Source: CAVXNP01 sp963763305 (GTDB lineage Bacteria; Pseudomonadota; Gammaproteobacteria; Xanthomonadales; Rhodanobacteraceae). Taken from it: a DNA stretch of 64,000 nt. Positions 1-12,333 of this stretch are shown in pieces. The notes beneath the pieces are model-generated. The model saw only the letters and a list, made by a program, of their open reading frames with translations, did no database searches and was not told where the DNA came from. Numbering within the stretch: the stretch's first letter is position 1; the number at the start of each line of letters is the position of its first letter. Both the position numbers and the translations under genes were made by a program. Location: the NCBI GenBank assembly GCA_963763305.1, contig CAVXNP010000001.1:2852001-2916000 (forward strand), read 5' to 3'.

Positions 1-239
1 TGGTGATATTGCCCGACACCATGCTGGAGGCTGGCATGCAGGTGGCCGAGCGCCTGCGCCACGACGTGGCAGGGCTGCGCATGACCATTGGCGAGACGCC
101 GCTTGGCCTGTCGATCAGCCTGGGTGTGGCCCAGCTCGAAGCAGGGGAGACAAGCATCGATCCGCTGCTGCGGCGTGCGGATGCGTCGCTGTACCGCGCC
201 AAGGACAGCGGCCGGAACCGGGTCGAGCCGCGACCCTGA
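1..239 (+). CDS. Diguanylate cyclase GGDEF domain, C-terminal part (cut by window start)
   Basis: About 79 codons in frame from base 3 form the last part of a GGDEF domain. The segment opens just after the active-site loop (VILPDT, the usual continuation of GGEEF). It continues with the SISLGVA strand and ends in the typical helix with RADASLYRAKDSGRNRV. GGDEF domains make cyclic di-GMP from two GTP. The catalytic loop, any I-site and any sensor domain lie outside the window, so activity cannot be judged. It lies in the same orientation as the pilus cluster 140 bp downstream, but nothing shows co-transcription. Confidence 0.9.
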   Translation, partial: VILPDTMLEAGMQVAERLRHDVAGLRMTIGETPLGLSISLGVAQLEAGETSIDPLLRRADASLYRAKDSGRNRVEPRP

Positions 240-382
240 ATTGCCCGCGCGCCTGGGCGAATGTGAGGGCGGTCACGTTGCTTCCCGGTGTCCGGTCCGC
301 TTGTCGGGCCAAATGCGCCACTCGTCGCCAAAGCGCTGCACCCAAGCGAGCCGTTCCGTACTGTAGTGGCGGGAGACAGGGG

Positions 383-982
383 ATGGTGATGCAACGTACG
401 CTGCAAGACACGGCTGTTATGCCACCAGGGAGTGCGGCGCTCGGGTGTCCCCGCGTGCCAACACGCATACGGCTGCAGGCGGGCTTCACGCTGGTCGAAC
501 TGATGATCACCCTGGTGATCGCCGTCGTGCTGATTGCCATTGCGGTACCAAGCTTCCGCTCGATTACCCTGTCCACCAAGCTCACGTCGACGGCCAATGA
601 TTTCGTGGCCTCGATCGAGACCGCCAGGATGGAGGCGATCAAGCGCAACGTCAGCGTCCAGGTCTGCAGCAACGTAGCGGCCAACAACGGCAGCGACGCG
701 ATGGGCTCGGCTTGCGCCACGCACGCCGGCGCCGTGTATGCGGGCACCACTGCGGTGCGGCATGAGCTGACCATTCCGGCATCGCTGAAGATCAGTGGCG
801 GCATGCCGGCGCTTCGATTCAACAGTACCGGGCTGGCGCACGGGGTCACCGACACCGCCCCGGCAAGCGTCACGGTGGTGGATATCTGCACCAGCGGCAT
901 GAGCAGCAAGAACCACCGTCTCATCAAGATCCAGACCGGGTCGATCGTGACCACCTCCACCACCGATGGGACGTGCTCCTGA
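383..982 (+). CDS. fimT: Minor type IV pilin, FimT/FimU (GspH family)
   Basis: Minor pilin of 199 aa, expected in the priming complex at the pilus tip. A class III signal peptide ends in a Gly34|Phe35 prepilin peptidase site (QAG|FTLVELM) with Glu at +5. A hydrophobic helix of about 20 residues follows, then a GspH/FimT-type globular domain. I chose the ATG at 383 because GGAG lies 7 bases upstream; an in-frame start at 263 would add an implausible basic leader, and another ATG lies at 389. It is the first gene of fimT-pilV-pilW-pilX-pilY1-pilE. Its stop overlaps the pilV start by one base (TGATG), which suggests translational coupling. FimT and FimU are hard to separate from sequence alone. 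Confidence 0.88.
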   Translation: MVMQRTLQDTAVMPPGSAALGCPRVPTRIRLQAGFTLVELMITLVIAVVLIAIAVPSFRSITLSTKLTSTANDFVASIETARMEAIKRNVSVQVCSNVAANNGSDAMGSACATHAGAVYAGTTAVRHELTIPASLKISGGMPALRFNSTGLAHGVTDTAPASVTVVDICTSGMSSKNHRLIKIQTGSIVTTSTTDGTCS

Positions 983-1500
983 TGAATCCTGTTCGTGCAT
1001 CCGCATATGCGCACGGGCCGGCACGCCGTGCGCGTGTCTGTGTCCGGGCAAAGGCGCGCCGGCGGCAGTCGGGCGTCGGTCTGATCGAGGTTCTGGTTGC
1101 CGTGCTGATCCTGTCGATCGGCTTTCTGGGCATTGGCGCGTTGCTGGCTACCTCCATGTCCACCAACAACAGCGCGATGGCGCGCAGCATGGCCACGGTT
1201 GCCAGCTATTCGATCATGGACGCCATGCGCGCGGATATCGACCAGGCCAAGGCGCTGAAATACAACAAGACGGTGAAGGCGGGATCGTGCCCAGCCAGTA
1301 GCACGGCCTCCCTTGCCGATGCGCAACTGAGGCAATGGTGCTTGCAGCTGGGCAGGAATCTCGGCGCCACCGACACAACCACCGGCAAGGTCGACTGCAA
1401 GGCCTCAGGCGAGTGCACGGTCACCCTGACCTTCGACGACAGTCGTGCGGGGGCCGGCGGCAGCGATGTCCAGACCGTCGTTACCAAGGGCATGCTATGA
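982..1500 (+). CDS. pilV: Type IV pilus minor pilin PilV
   Basis: 172 aa with a long basic leader, a prepilin cleavage site at Gly31|Val32 (QSG|VGLIEVLVA) with Glu at +5, and a hydrophobic helix LILSIGFLGIGALLAT. The C-terminal half holds three cysteines (near SCPAS, QWCLQ and DCKASGEC) that may form disulfides. PilV is a minor pilin linking the tip to the fibre. The ATG at 982 overlaps the fimT stop and the 3' end overlaps pilW by four bases (ATGA), so the three genes read as a coupled unit. Leader, size and position support PilV. Confidence 0.88.
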   Translation: MNPVRASAYAHGPARRARVCVRAKARRRQSGVGLIEVLVAVLILSIGFLGIGALLATSMSTNNSAMARSMATVASYSIMDAMRADIDQAKALKYNKTVKAGSCPASSTASLADAQLRQWCLQLGRNLGATDTTTGKVDCKASGECTVTLTFDDSRAGAGGSDVQTVVTKGML

Positions 1501-2543
1501 GCTTCCAACACGACAGGCGCGCCGTGGCACCACGGTCCGGTTACCGCAGCAGCAGGCGCCCGTTCGGCTTTTCGCTGATCGAGCTGATGGTGTCGATGCT
1601 GCTGGGCATGATCGTGATCGCCGGCGTCATCAGCGTGTTCATCGCCAGCAAGCAGTCCTACACCACCAACCAGGCCCTGGGCGACGTGGAGGACAGCTCG
1701 CGCATCGCGTTCGAACTGCTGACCCGTGACATCCGCCAGGCCGGGTTGACCATGTGCAACAACAATGGACGCGTCGCCAACGTGCTCAAGAACAGCGCGA
1801 CGGATTGGTGGGCAAACTGGGGCAATGCACTTCACGGCTATACAGGTACCACCACCCTCGATCCCGCGGTCGCCATAGGAAGCGCTACCGGTGAACGTGT
1901 CAGCGGCACCGATTCGGTGCAGGTGATTGGCGCCGACGACACCAACCTTACCGTTCAAAACAATCCGACGGCCGCCAGCATCCATCTCAACGAAACTACT
2001 TCCGATGTCGCCAAGGGGGACATCGTGATGGTCTGTGACCCGGACCACACCGCCATCATGCAGGTCTCAGGTCCCGCCGGCGCTCACCTGAACGTCATGG
2101 ATCACGAGAAGGGCAATTCGGTCTCTCCCGGCAATTGCTCAAAGGGCCTGGGCTATCCGGTCGACTGCACCTCTGCCAACGGCAACAGCTATGCCTTCCA
2201 GCCGAACTCGTCGGTGGCGAAACTGGCCGCATCTGACTGGTACATCGGCAACAACGATGCGAATGGCCGCTCGTTGTATCGCAAGAGTCTGTCGCTTTCC
2301 GGCACCACGCCAACGCCTGCGACGCAGGAGATGGTACGGGGCGTCACCGACATGCAGATTGCCTACCACGTGCCAGGTGGCACCAGCTTCGTGGCGGCAT
2401 CCGGGGTAGCAGACTGGACCACCGTGGACGCCGTCCAGATCACCCTGACCATGGAAAGCACCGACCAGCGGGCGGGCACCGACAACAAGCCGGTGTCCCG
2501 CACCTTTACCTCCACCACCACTGTGCGCAATCGGGTGAAGTGA
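1497..2543 (+). CDS. pilW: Type IV pilus minor pilin PilW
   Basis: 348 aa. A class III leader is cleaved at Gly24|Phe25 (PFG|FSLIELMVS), followed by a hydrophobic helix (MLLGMIVIAGVISVFIAS) and a large globular domain ending in an antiparallel strand region with a TTVRNRVK tail. PilW is a minor pilin needed for pilus assembly and surface display. The start overlaps the pilV stop (ATGA). The length matches PilW of pseudomonads and xanthomonads. Several cysteines (TMCNNN, MVCDPD, GNCSKG, VDCTS) could form the disulfides usual in this family. Confidence 0.88.
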   Translation: MSFQHDRRAVAPRSGYRSSRRPFGFSLIELMVSMLLGMIVIAGVISVFIASKQSYTTNQALGDVEDSSRIAFELLTRDIRQAGLTMCNNNGRVANVLKNSATDWWANWGNALHGYTGTTTLDPAVAIGSATGERVSGTDSVQVIGADDTNLTVQNNPTAASIHLNETTSDVAKGDIVMVCDPDHTAIMQVSGPAGAHLNVMDHEKGNSVSPGNCSKGLGYPVDCTSANGNSYAFQPNSSVAKLAASDWYIGNNDANGRSLYRKSLSLSGTTPTPATQEMVRGVTDMQIAYHVPGGTSFVAASGVADWTTVDAVQITLTMESTDQRAGTDNKPVSRTFTSTTTVRNRVK

Positions 2544-2623
2544 GATGAGCCAACGTTCACGCGCCACGGCAGCTGTCGATCTCTGTTTCCGTACTTCGCG
2601 GACGGTGGGCACGCGGCGGCGGC

Positions 2624-3187
2624 ATGAGGGCTTCCCAACGATCCCGCCAGGACGGTGTTGCGCTGGTGGTGGCGCTGATCCTGCTGGTGGTGATCACCCT
2701 GGTCGGGCTGGCAGGGGTCCGCGGCACGATCATGCAGCAGAAGATGGCGTCCAACCAGTACGACCGCCAGATCGCCTTCCAGACCGCCGAGGCGGGATTG
2801 CGCGCGGCGGCGGCCCGGATCGCGACCAACCCCGGTGACATAGCCCGCAACTGTGATGCGGGAGTCTGCCTGGCCAACCCGTTCGCCGATCCCAATCTGC
2901 CGTCGGGGAGCATCCATACCGTGCCCAGCGGCACCGGCACCGGGGAATTCGCGATCGGCAAGCTGGCAGCCGAGCAGCCGCAGTTCGTGGTGGAAAACAT
3001 GGGCAAGTTCGCCGCGGCCGACGCCAGCACCACCTCCAGCCAGAGTCCCAACGCCAACTGCTATGGCTGCAAGGCGGGCGGTGCGGTGGAGGCGGTCTAC
3101 TACCGCGTCACCGTGCGCAGCGGGGATCCGGCCACGGTGGGTGATCGCGCGGTGGTCACGCTGCAGGCAATGATCAAGCAGGGCTGA
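2624..3187 (+). CDS. pilX: Type IV pilus assembly protein PilX
   Basis: 187 aa with a short leader and a Gly11|Val12 cleavage site (QDG|VALVVALILLVV). The +5 residue is Val rather than Glu, as in PilX/GspK-like tip pseudopilins. The motif RGTIMQQKMASNQYDRQ and the FQTAEAGLRAAA helix are typical of PilX. The ATG at 2624 has a weak ribosome site. A better placed ATG lies at 2545, one base after the pilW stop and preceded by GAAGTGAG, but it is in another reading frame. Either translation starts late or one extra base separates the two frames, which would match the errors seen in the next gene. Function: pilus tip and initiation complex with PilV, PilW and PilY1. Confidence 0.85.
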   Translation: MRASQRSRQDGVALVVALILLVVITLVGLAGVRGTIMQQKMASNQYDRQIAFQTAEAGLRAAAARIATNPGDIARNCDAGVCLANPFADPNLPSGSIHTVPSGTGTGEFAIGKLAAEQPQFVVENMGKFAAADASTTSSQSPNANCYGCKAGGAVEAVYYRVTVRSGDPATVGDRAVVTLQAMIKQG

Positions 3188-3252
3188 ACCACGGCCACGT
3201 GAACAGGCGCATGGGCCATCCCCATGCCATGTCATCAGACATCGGAACAGCT

Positions 3253-6200
3253 ATGAGCATTCAATCGAGTCTCCACGGCAAGGCCACCCGTTTCCTGGGC
3301 AAGCTGCTCTCCGTCAGCGTGCTGGTGTGGGGACTCGGGGTCGCCTTCACACCGGCACTGGCCGCGGTCACGGTGGATCAGCAGCCGCTGATCACCCAGA
3401 AGCCGCTGGCGCCCAATATCGTGCTGATGCTGGATGATTCCGGGTCGATGGATTGGGACTACATGCCCGACTGGAGCTACCTCGAGCGACACCAGCGCGG
3501 ACGGCCTGCGCGAATGCGGCAGTCAATGGCGTCTACTACAACCCAGAGTCGGATTACCCGCTGCCACCCAAGGCCGACGGCGACGCACTGCTATCCCAAT
3601 TCGCCGGGCATCGGCAATGCATACACGGATGGCTTCCGGGACCTCAGTCAGGTCGACGTCACCACGTACTACGGCGCGTTTCCGTACTACACGCGGTTCA
3701 CCATTGCGACCAACAGCACTTACGGGGCCTACAAGAGCGATCAGCCCAGTTGTCCGTCCGGATACAACTGGTATGCTGGAACAACGGCTGGCAGCTGCAA
3801 GAAAGACAACAACCCCAACAAGGGTAGCTATACCGACCCTGTCTACCTCTACACCTGCAACTACGGTGACACGCTGACTTCCGGCAATCAGTGCCAGACC
3901 ACGTCCTATTCGTACAAGTACTACTTCACCTACACCACCGGCGCGGTCGGCGGCCCGTATACGCAGCACTACGTGGGCAAATCCGGTGACTGCGCCAGCC
4001 TGCCGTCGGCCCAGCAGGCGGTGTGCGACGACACCGCCGCCACCCGGCAGAACGTGGCCAACTGGTTCTCCTACTACCGCACGCGCATGCTGATGGCCAA
4101 GAGCGGCCTGATGAATGCGCTTTCTCGGTGTGGACCAGACCTACCGGATGGGCTTTGGCTCCATCAACGGCAACAACGACGGCGGGCTGCCAGCGACCAA
4201 GGTCAGGTACGGCAGCAACAACAACTACATCGCCCCGGTGCAGCCGTTCGGCGACGGCTCGGCCGGCACCCAGAAGGCCAGCGTTCTGGAGCTGGCTGAA
4301 CGACCTTCGCCCGGTAACTGCACGCCGCTGCGGCGGTCGCTGGATGCCGTGGGCCAGTACTACCAGAGCGCCCAGCCCTGGCAGATCTCCAGCACCGACT
4401 CCACGGAGCTGGCCTGCCGCCAGTCCTATACGATCCTGACCACCGATGGCTTCTGGAACGGCAGCGACCCGTCCAGCGTCGGTGACCAGGACTCGTCGGC
4501 ACATCAGCACGGTGCAGGGCCCCAACGAGACTTCCTATACCTACAGCCCCGCGCTGCCGTACTCCGACGGCGAAGCGACGACCCGTCACCTACTGCGGCA
4601 CTACCAGAAATACGCTCAGCCGTTGTCAGGAACAAGTACGAGCAGCTGACCGGCTCGATGGACGGCTTCAAGAGCTGCTACTACTCCGGCACCATCTGCA
4701 GCTTCACGCTACACCGATACGTCCGGTTCGATCTACTAGCAATACGCTGGCCGACGTGGCCATGAAGTACTGGAAAACGGATCTGCGCGCCTCGCTGGCC
4801 AACGAGGTGCCACGACCAGCACAGGCGAGGATCCGGCCTTCTGGCAGCACATGGTCACCTTCACCCTGGGCCTGGGCTTCAAGCCGCTGTACAGCCGACC
4901 AGTCCACCGAGATCCCGATGGACCAGGTCAAGACGTGGGCCAACGGCGATGCGCCAAGGCCATCAACAACTTCGCCTGGCCGCAGCCGTCCTCGAACAGC
5001 ATCAACAACATCGCCGACCTGGCGCATGCAGGCATCAACGGCCACGGCGGCTTCTTCCAGGCCAGCGACCCGCACCTCTTTACCAGCGGCCTGCAAGGAT
5101 GCGCTCAAGCGCGCCGCGTCGCGCGTAGGTACCGGCGCCAGCCTGGCCGCCAACTCCACCAAGCTCAAGACCGGTACGGTGGCCTACCAGGCCAACTACT
5201 TCACGTCGAAATGGAAGGGCGACCTGAAGGCGCTGGCGGTCGATCCCAACACCGGCGCGCATCGCCTCCACTCCGACCTGGCCGGCGGCCACCATGCTGC
5301 CGTCCGCGGCCAAGCGCAACATCCATACCTACAACCCCGGCGCACGGCGAGCGTACGTGGCGTTCAAGCTGTCGGTACGCTGTCGTCAGCGCGAACAGAC
5401 TGCACTGGGGTCCGATACCAGCCGCAGCAGGACGGTATTGGACTACCTGCGCGGCGACGCTCCAAGGAGCAGTCCAGAACAACGGGCATCTATCCGCAAC
5501 CGCGAGACGCCGCTGGGCGACATCGTCGATTCGCAGCCGGTGTACGTGGGCGACCCGGATGCCAACCTGTTCAACGGGCAGACCTTCACCGGCTCGGACA
5601 GCTACGCCACCTTCGCCAGCAACCAGTTTCGCGCACGCCGGAGGTCTACGTGGCTGCCAACGACGGCATGATGCACATGTTCGACGCCGCCACCGGCGAG
5701 GAGACCTACGCCTACCTGCCCGGCGCGGTCATCACCAGCGGCTTGGCGACGTCTGGCCGATCCGGACTACGGCACCATCGCGGCGCCGCACCAGTTCTTC
5801 AACGATGGCGAGTTGACCGTCGCCGATGTCTACGACCCGGCGGTCGACGCGTGGCATACCGTGCTGGTCGGGACCACCGGGCGTGGACTGGCCAAAGCCG
5901 TCTACGCGCTGGACATCACCGATCCGAGCAACGTCAAGTTGCTGTGGGAGCGCTCCGCCGGCGACGGCAAGGCCAACAGCGACTACATCGGCCAGATGGT
6001 CGGCAAGCCGGTGATCGCGCAGACCGCCGATGGCGACTGGTCGGTGTTCATCGGCAATGGATACAACAGTGCCAGGAACACTGCAGCGCTGCTGCAGTTC
6101 GATATCGACGACGGTACGCTTTCGGTGCATACCACCGATGGCACGACCAGCAACGGCCTGGCCGGGCCCGGCCTGTGGATCGGCGACAAGACCACCGGTT

Positions 6201-7198
6201 TCAGCAGCGTAGCCTACGCGGGCGATCTGTTCGGCAGGGTCTGGAGCTTCGCGCTCAATGACGTTTCCACTGCAGCTCCCGCATCGGCATCCACAACCGC
6301 AACTACGGTCACCACCACGACCACCACGAACAAGACCAGCACCGGCATCCACATTTTCACTGCCAGGGACAGCGGTGGCACGGCCCAGCCGATTACCGCC
6401 GGCATGCTGGTGGGCAAGGATCCGGCGACCGCCAGCAATGTCTGGGTGTTCTTCGGTACCGGAAAATATCTCGATCAGAGCACGGACCTGGTAAACGACA
6501 ACGCCAGCACCAAGAAGACGCAGACACTTTATGGCCTGATCGTGAGTTCGAGCACCAGCGGGCTGGCGGTGACCTCTTCGTCGACCCGCGCGGACGACCT
6601 GGTGCAGCGGCAGATCGTGGCCGAGACAGCCGGCGTGGAGGCGCAGGCCGCGGACCCGGTTGCCGGTACACCGGCGGTGGAAGGCGTGTCGCCTGCACGT
6701 GCGATTACGCAGCCAAATGACGCAACCTCCATTGCAGGGAAGTCAGGCTGGTACATCGACCTGCTCTCGCCCAAGGCCAATGCGATTGATCCGACCAAGA
6801 CCGATTACGTGGCAGAGGGCGAGCGCGTGGTCACGCCCAATCTGTTCCAGGGGAACCAGCTGATTGCCACCACCCGCATTCCAGAGGGTGCCGACGCCTG
6901 CAATCCATCGGGGCGTGGCTGGATCATGTCGATCGACCCGTTCACTGGCGCGGCACCGGAGTCGAGCTTCTTCGATCTCAATGGTGACGGCTCGATCGAC
7001 AGCAAGGATTCCATCAAGGTCGGCGACAAGAGTTATCCGGCCAGCGGTATCGGTTTCAGCTCGCTGCCCAACAACCCGATTTTCGTCGGAAGCACCATGC
7101 TGGTGAGCTTCGACAACGGCACCACCAGTAGCGTCAAGACCAGCGGTTCGGGCGGCAAGACCGAGCGTGTGTCCTGGCGCGAACTGATCAACCAGTAA
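3253..7198 (+). pseudogene. pilY1: Type IV pilus tip adhesin PilY1, broken by many frame changes
   Basis: PilY1 is the large tip-associated protein of the minor-pilin complex. The ATG at 3253 (GGAAC upstream) opens a signal peptide ending in TPALAAVTV, then APNIVLMLDDSGSMDW, a von Willebrand-A-like MIDAS start. From about 3480 to 5770 the protein continues only by hopping between all three forward frames, at least a dozen times (for example near 3485, 3520, 3590, 4118, 4280, 4500, 4810, 5095 and 5655). From 5813 to 7198 one clean frame gives about 460 residues of the C-terminal beta-propeller, with a calcium-type loop DLNGDGSID near 6979. Most resolved changes are one extra base; one near 4810 looks like a lost base. 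The coding match resumes each time, so this looks like recent damage or consensus error. Position between pilX and pilE fits. Confidence 0.85.
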
Positions 7199-7209
7199 GG
7201 ATTTCAGCG

Positions 7210-7719
7210 ATGAACAGGCGCCTGCCCGTCGAACTTCCCGCCGCTCCCGGCCTAACCACCGGGGCCGGCCGTTGCCGGAGCCCAAGGCGACGGGCAGGTG
7301 TCGCCGGCTTTACGCTCATCGAACTCATGGTGGTGGTCGCTATCATCGCCATCCTCTCGGCGATCGCCTATCCGGCCTACACCAGTTACCTCACCCGCAC
7401 GCACCGCGCCGCGGCGGAAGCCTGTCTGTCGGAGTACTCCAATTACATGGAGCGTTTCTACACCACCAACCTGGCCTACGACCAGGATCAGGCCGGCAAC
7501 GCCAATGTGCTGCCTGCTCTGGCTTGCGCCCACAGTTCGCAGACCGGACAGTTCTACTCCTACGCCCTGCTTCCCGCGGCGACCACCACCGCCTACACGG
7601 TGAAGGCAACGCCGAAGGGTGGCCAGCTCAGTCGCGATACCGCGTGCGGTTCGCTTTCGGTAGACCAGACAGGCAACCGCACGATCAGCGGGAGCGACAC
7701 GGTCGCCAAGTGCTGGTAA
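7210..7719 (+). CDS. pilE: Type IV pilin PilE-like minor pilin
   Basis: 169 aa with a prepilin site at Gly33|Phe34 (VAG|FTLIELMVV), Glu at +5, and a hydrophobic helix ending AIAYPAYTSYLTRTHRAAA. It is the PilE-type pilin that closes minor-pilin operons in xanthomonads and pseudomonads. Four cysteines (ACLSEY, ALACAHS, DTACGS and KCW at the C terminus) would give the D-region disulfide loop. AAGGAT lies upstream of the ATG. It starts 11 bases after the pilY1 stop, so it is probably co-transcribed. Compared with many PilE proteins the leader is long and arginine-rich. Confidence 0.87.
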   Translation: MNRRLPVELPAAPGLTTGAGRCRSPRRRAGVAGFTLIELMVVVAIIAILSAIAYPAYTSYLTRTHRAAAEACLSEYSNYMERFYTTNLAYDQDQAGNANVLPALACAHSSQTGQFYSYALLPAATTTAYTVKATPKGGQLSRDTACGSLSVDQTGNRTISGSDTVAKCW

Positions 7720-7804
7720 CCGTTCCAGCCCGGCCGTCATGATGGCGCGGCGCCGGCCTCGTCCCGCGTTCGCGGGCAGATCCCCCGCAACAAGAGAGAG
7801 ATAC

Positions 7805-8260
7805 ATGGTTCGCATGCCCACGTTGGCGGTCCTGTGTGCAGGCTGCCTGTTTCTGGCCGGCGTGGCAGTGGCGGGTGATACCGGCAAACAGGACCACTAC
7901 TACAAATGGCGCGACGCGCATGGGACCGTTCACATCACTTCCGAGCCGCCACCGGGGCGTGCGGCAATCGAGCTGAAAGTGCCCGCAGTGCCCGCCTCCG
8001 ATATGGCCGGCGCACCGACGCGGGAACCCGCATCTGCGCAAAGCGCCCGCCCTGGGCCGGGGCCTGAAACCATTCGCGAGCAACAGGCATACCGGCACCG
8101 TTCGTGCACGGCGGCGCGCAACGAAATCATGCGGCTGGATCGCGAAGCGGCCGGCAACGCTCCGACGACATCGGATGCATCCGCCAGCCTTGCCGTCAAG
8201 CAGCGCAACGAGGCCAGGCTGCGCGCACGTCAGCGCATGCTCCAGTACTGCGGGAAGTAA
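7805..8260 (+). CDS. Exported DUF4124-domain protein
   Basis: 151 aa. A signal peptide (LCAGCLFLAGVAVAG) is followed at about residues 31-52 by the DUF4124 signature YYKWRDAHGTVHITSEPPPG. A Pro/Ala-rich linker and a basic C-terminal helix ending in MLQYCGK follow. DUF4124 proteins are small periplasmic proteins of unknown role, common in gammaproteobacteria and often near pilus genes. The start at 7805 is preceded by AGAGAGA; an earlier in-frame ATG at 7739 would put residues before the signal peptide. The lipobox-like LCAGC is at residues 10-14, so lipidation is possible but not clear. Confidence 0.7.
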   Translation: MVRMPTLAVLCAGCLFLAGVAVAGDTGKQDHYYKWRDAHGTVHITSEPPPGRAAIELKVPAVPASDMAGAPTREPASAQSARPGPGPETIREQQAYRHRSCTAARNEIMRLDREAAGNAPTTSDASASLAVKQRNEARLRARQRMLQYCGK

Positions 8261-8349
8261 CCTCCGGAAAGGAAGGCGCTTGCGGGCATAGCCTGGCGCT
8301 CCTGCGTCCGGGGATCCCCCTCCTGCCGCCCGCGGCAGAGGCCATTTGC

Positions 8350-8715
8350 CTATCTCCGGCAGGATCTGACCGCTTCGCTGCGGACTGCATACCCTCGCGT
8401 CTTATTCGAAGCGATATCTCTGTATGCGATGTGGCTTCCATCCTCAGAAGGTGTGACCGTCAGTGTGGCAACCAATTGGTGTGCATCGTTCGGGCTATAC
8501 GGAACAATGAGTACCTTCGAGCTGTCATCAGGTATCAGTTGTGCCCCTGAGCTTGTCCTGGCCCACATAGGCATCACACAGCCGATTACCTGATCTGGTG
8601 GCTTGCTTGAGTCCAGCTCGAATCTGGGCTCTTCTTGCTGCAGATATCGGTAGGGCATCATGACGGCGCACCCTGCGAACAGCATCGTGACAAACACAAC
8701 CGGTATCCGCTTCAT
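8350..8715 (-). CDS. Small lipoprotein of unknown function
   Basis: 121 aa with a short type II signal peptide, MKRIPVVFVTMLFAGC, and the lipobox FAGC at residues 13-16. The rest is soluble with two more cysteines (GCVMP and SCRR at the end). A strong AAGGAG lies 8 bases upstream of the ATG. No family was recognised. It stands alone between the DUF4124 gene and the tRNA. The lower GC of this interval compared with its neighbours may indicate relaxed selection or acquisition. Confidence 0.6.
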   Translation of the reverse strand: MKRIPVVFVTMLFAGCAVMMPYRYLQQEEPRFELDSSKPPDQVIGCVMPMWARTSSGAQLIPDDSSKVLIVPYSPNDAHQLVATLTVTPSEDGSHIAYRDIASNKTRGYAVRSEAVRSCRR

Positions 8716-8807
8716 GGCAACGTCTCCTTGCTGAGGCTGGTCAGTGTGCCACGGGCAACTGTGCTGGCAAAAATCTAGAGCGGTTTCCTCACCAGCGTCC
8801 GTACAAC

Positions 8808-8834
8808 GAAAAAGGCCACCCGGTGAGGTGGCCT
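8808..8834 (-). terminator. Intrinsic terminator downstream of tRNA-Val
   Basis: An 8-bp perfect stem AGGCCACC/GGTGGCCT (8813-8820 with 8827-8834) and a 6-base loop, followed on the minus strand by a run of T. It begins 16 bases past the tRNA 3' end, where a tRNA terminator is expected. Confidence 0.75.
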
Positions 8835-8850
8835 AAGTCGTTGAATCTAG

Positions 8851-8925
8851 TGGTGGGCGGTACAAGGATCGAACTTGTGACACCTGCCGTGTGAAGGCAG
8901 TGCTCTACCGCTGAGCTAACCGCCC
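8851..8925 (-). tRNA. tRNA-Val (anticodon CAC)
   Basis: 75 nt including an encoded CCA. The acceptor GGGCGG pairs with CCGCCC. The D arm reads AGCTCAGCGGTAGAGC and the anticodon stem CTGCC/GGCAG holds loop TTCACAC (anticodon CAC, reading GUG). The T arm is ACAAG TTCGATC CTTGT. All canonical positions are present and it is followed by its own terminator. Confidence 0.96.
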
Positions 8926-9059
8926 GCCGGAAGCGCGCAAATATACGTGCTGTTGCGGCCGAGGTCAATCGTCTTTGGTGGCGCGGGGTGCGGAATTTCC
9001 GCCGGAGTGGCGCCAGCGTTGCTACACTCCGCCGCTTACCCGCCGAGCGATTCCTGCCC

Positions 9060-9389
9060 ATGTACCTGCCGCAGCACGATCTGGACCATATCCTTGCTGC
9101 CCTGCAGCGGTTCGAGATCACTCCCTGGAAGGTCGTCGGCTTTGCCGGTACCGCCATGTTCACCAGCCGCTGGTTCGTGCAGCTGTACTACACGCGCAAG
9201 CACGGCAAGGTGGTGATGCCGCTGGCGTTCTGGTGGCTTTCGGTGTGCGGCAGCGCGTTGCTGCTGGCGTACTTCATCGTCGGCAAGAACGACTCGGTGG
9301 GCATCCTGTCCAATTTTTTCCCGGTGTTCGTGTCGGTCTACAACCTGGTGGTGGCGCTGCGTACCCGACGCAGGCGCACGGCGGACTGA
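9060..9389 (+). CDS. Lipid-A-disaccharide synthase N-terminal-domain (LAB_N) membrane protein
   Basis: 109 aa with three hydrophobic segments. The motifs TPWKVVGFAGTAMFTSRWFVQ, YYTRKHGKVVMPLAFWWLS and a final FFPVFVSVYNLVVALR are typical of LAB_N/EamA-like small proteins. These often lie by lipid A or undecaprenyl-phosphate glycosyltransferase genes; none is adjacent here. The ATG at 9060 is chosen because the upstream extension from 8988 is basic and non-conserved in character. The end lies only 18 bp from the convergent metH end, with no terminator seen. Confidence 0.7.
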   Translation: MYLPQHDLDHILAALQRFEITPWKVVGFAGTAMFTSRWFVQLYYTRKHGKVVMPLAFWWLSVCGSALLLAYFIVGKNDSVGILSNFFPVFVSVYNLVVALRTRRRRTAD

Positions 9390-9407
9390 TCGACGCGGCG
9401 GACCGCT

Positions 9408-12206
<2,799 letters not shown>

Positions 12207-12333
12207 GACGGGAGGGACTCGGCAAGGCAGCGCCCGGATTCGTCGGGCAGGGCGCGCGGCAGAAGGTCGGTGTCCGCTGCGGGAAAGGGCTGCATGCCCG
12301 CGCGGATCACGGTGGCGCCGGTGTCGCGGCGCT

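Noticed and set aside
3253..5813. Programmed frameshifting or phase variation of pilY1
   Set aside because: Too many sites, no homopolymers or slippery heptamers, and the same pattern affects housekeeping pncB; error or decay explains it better.
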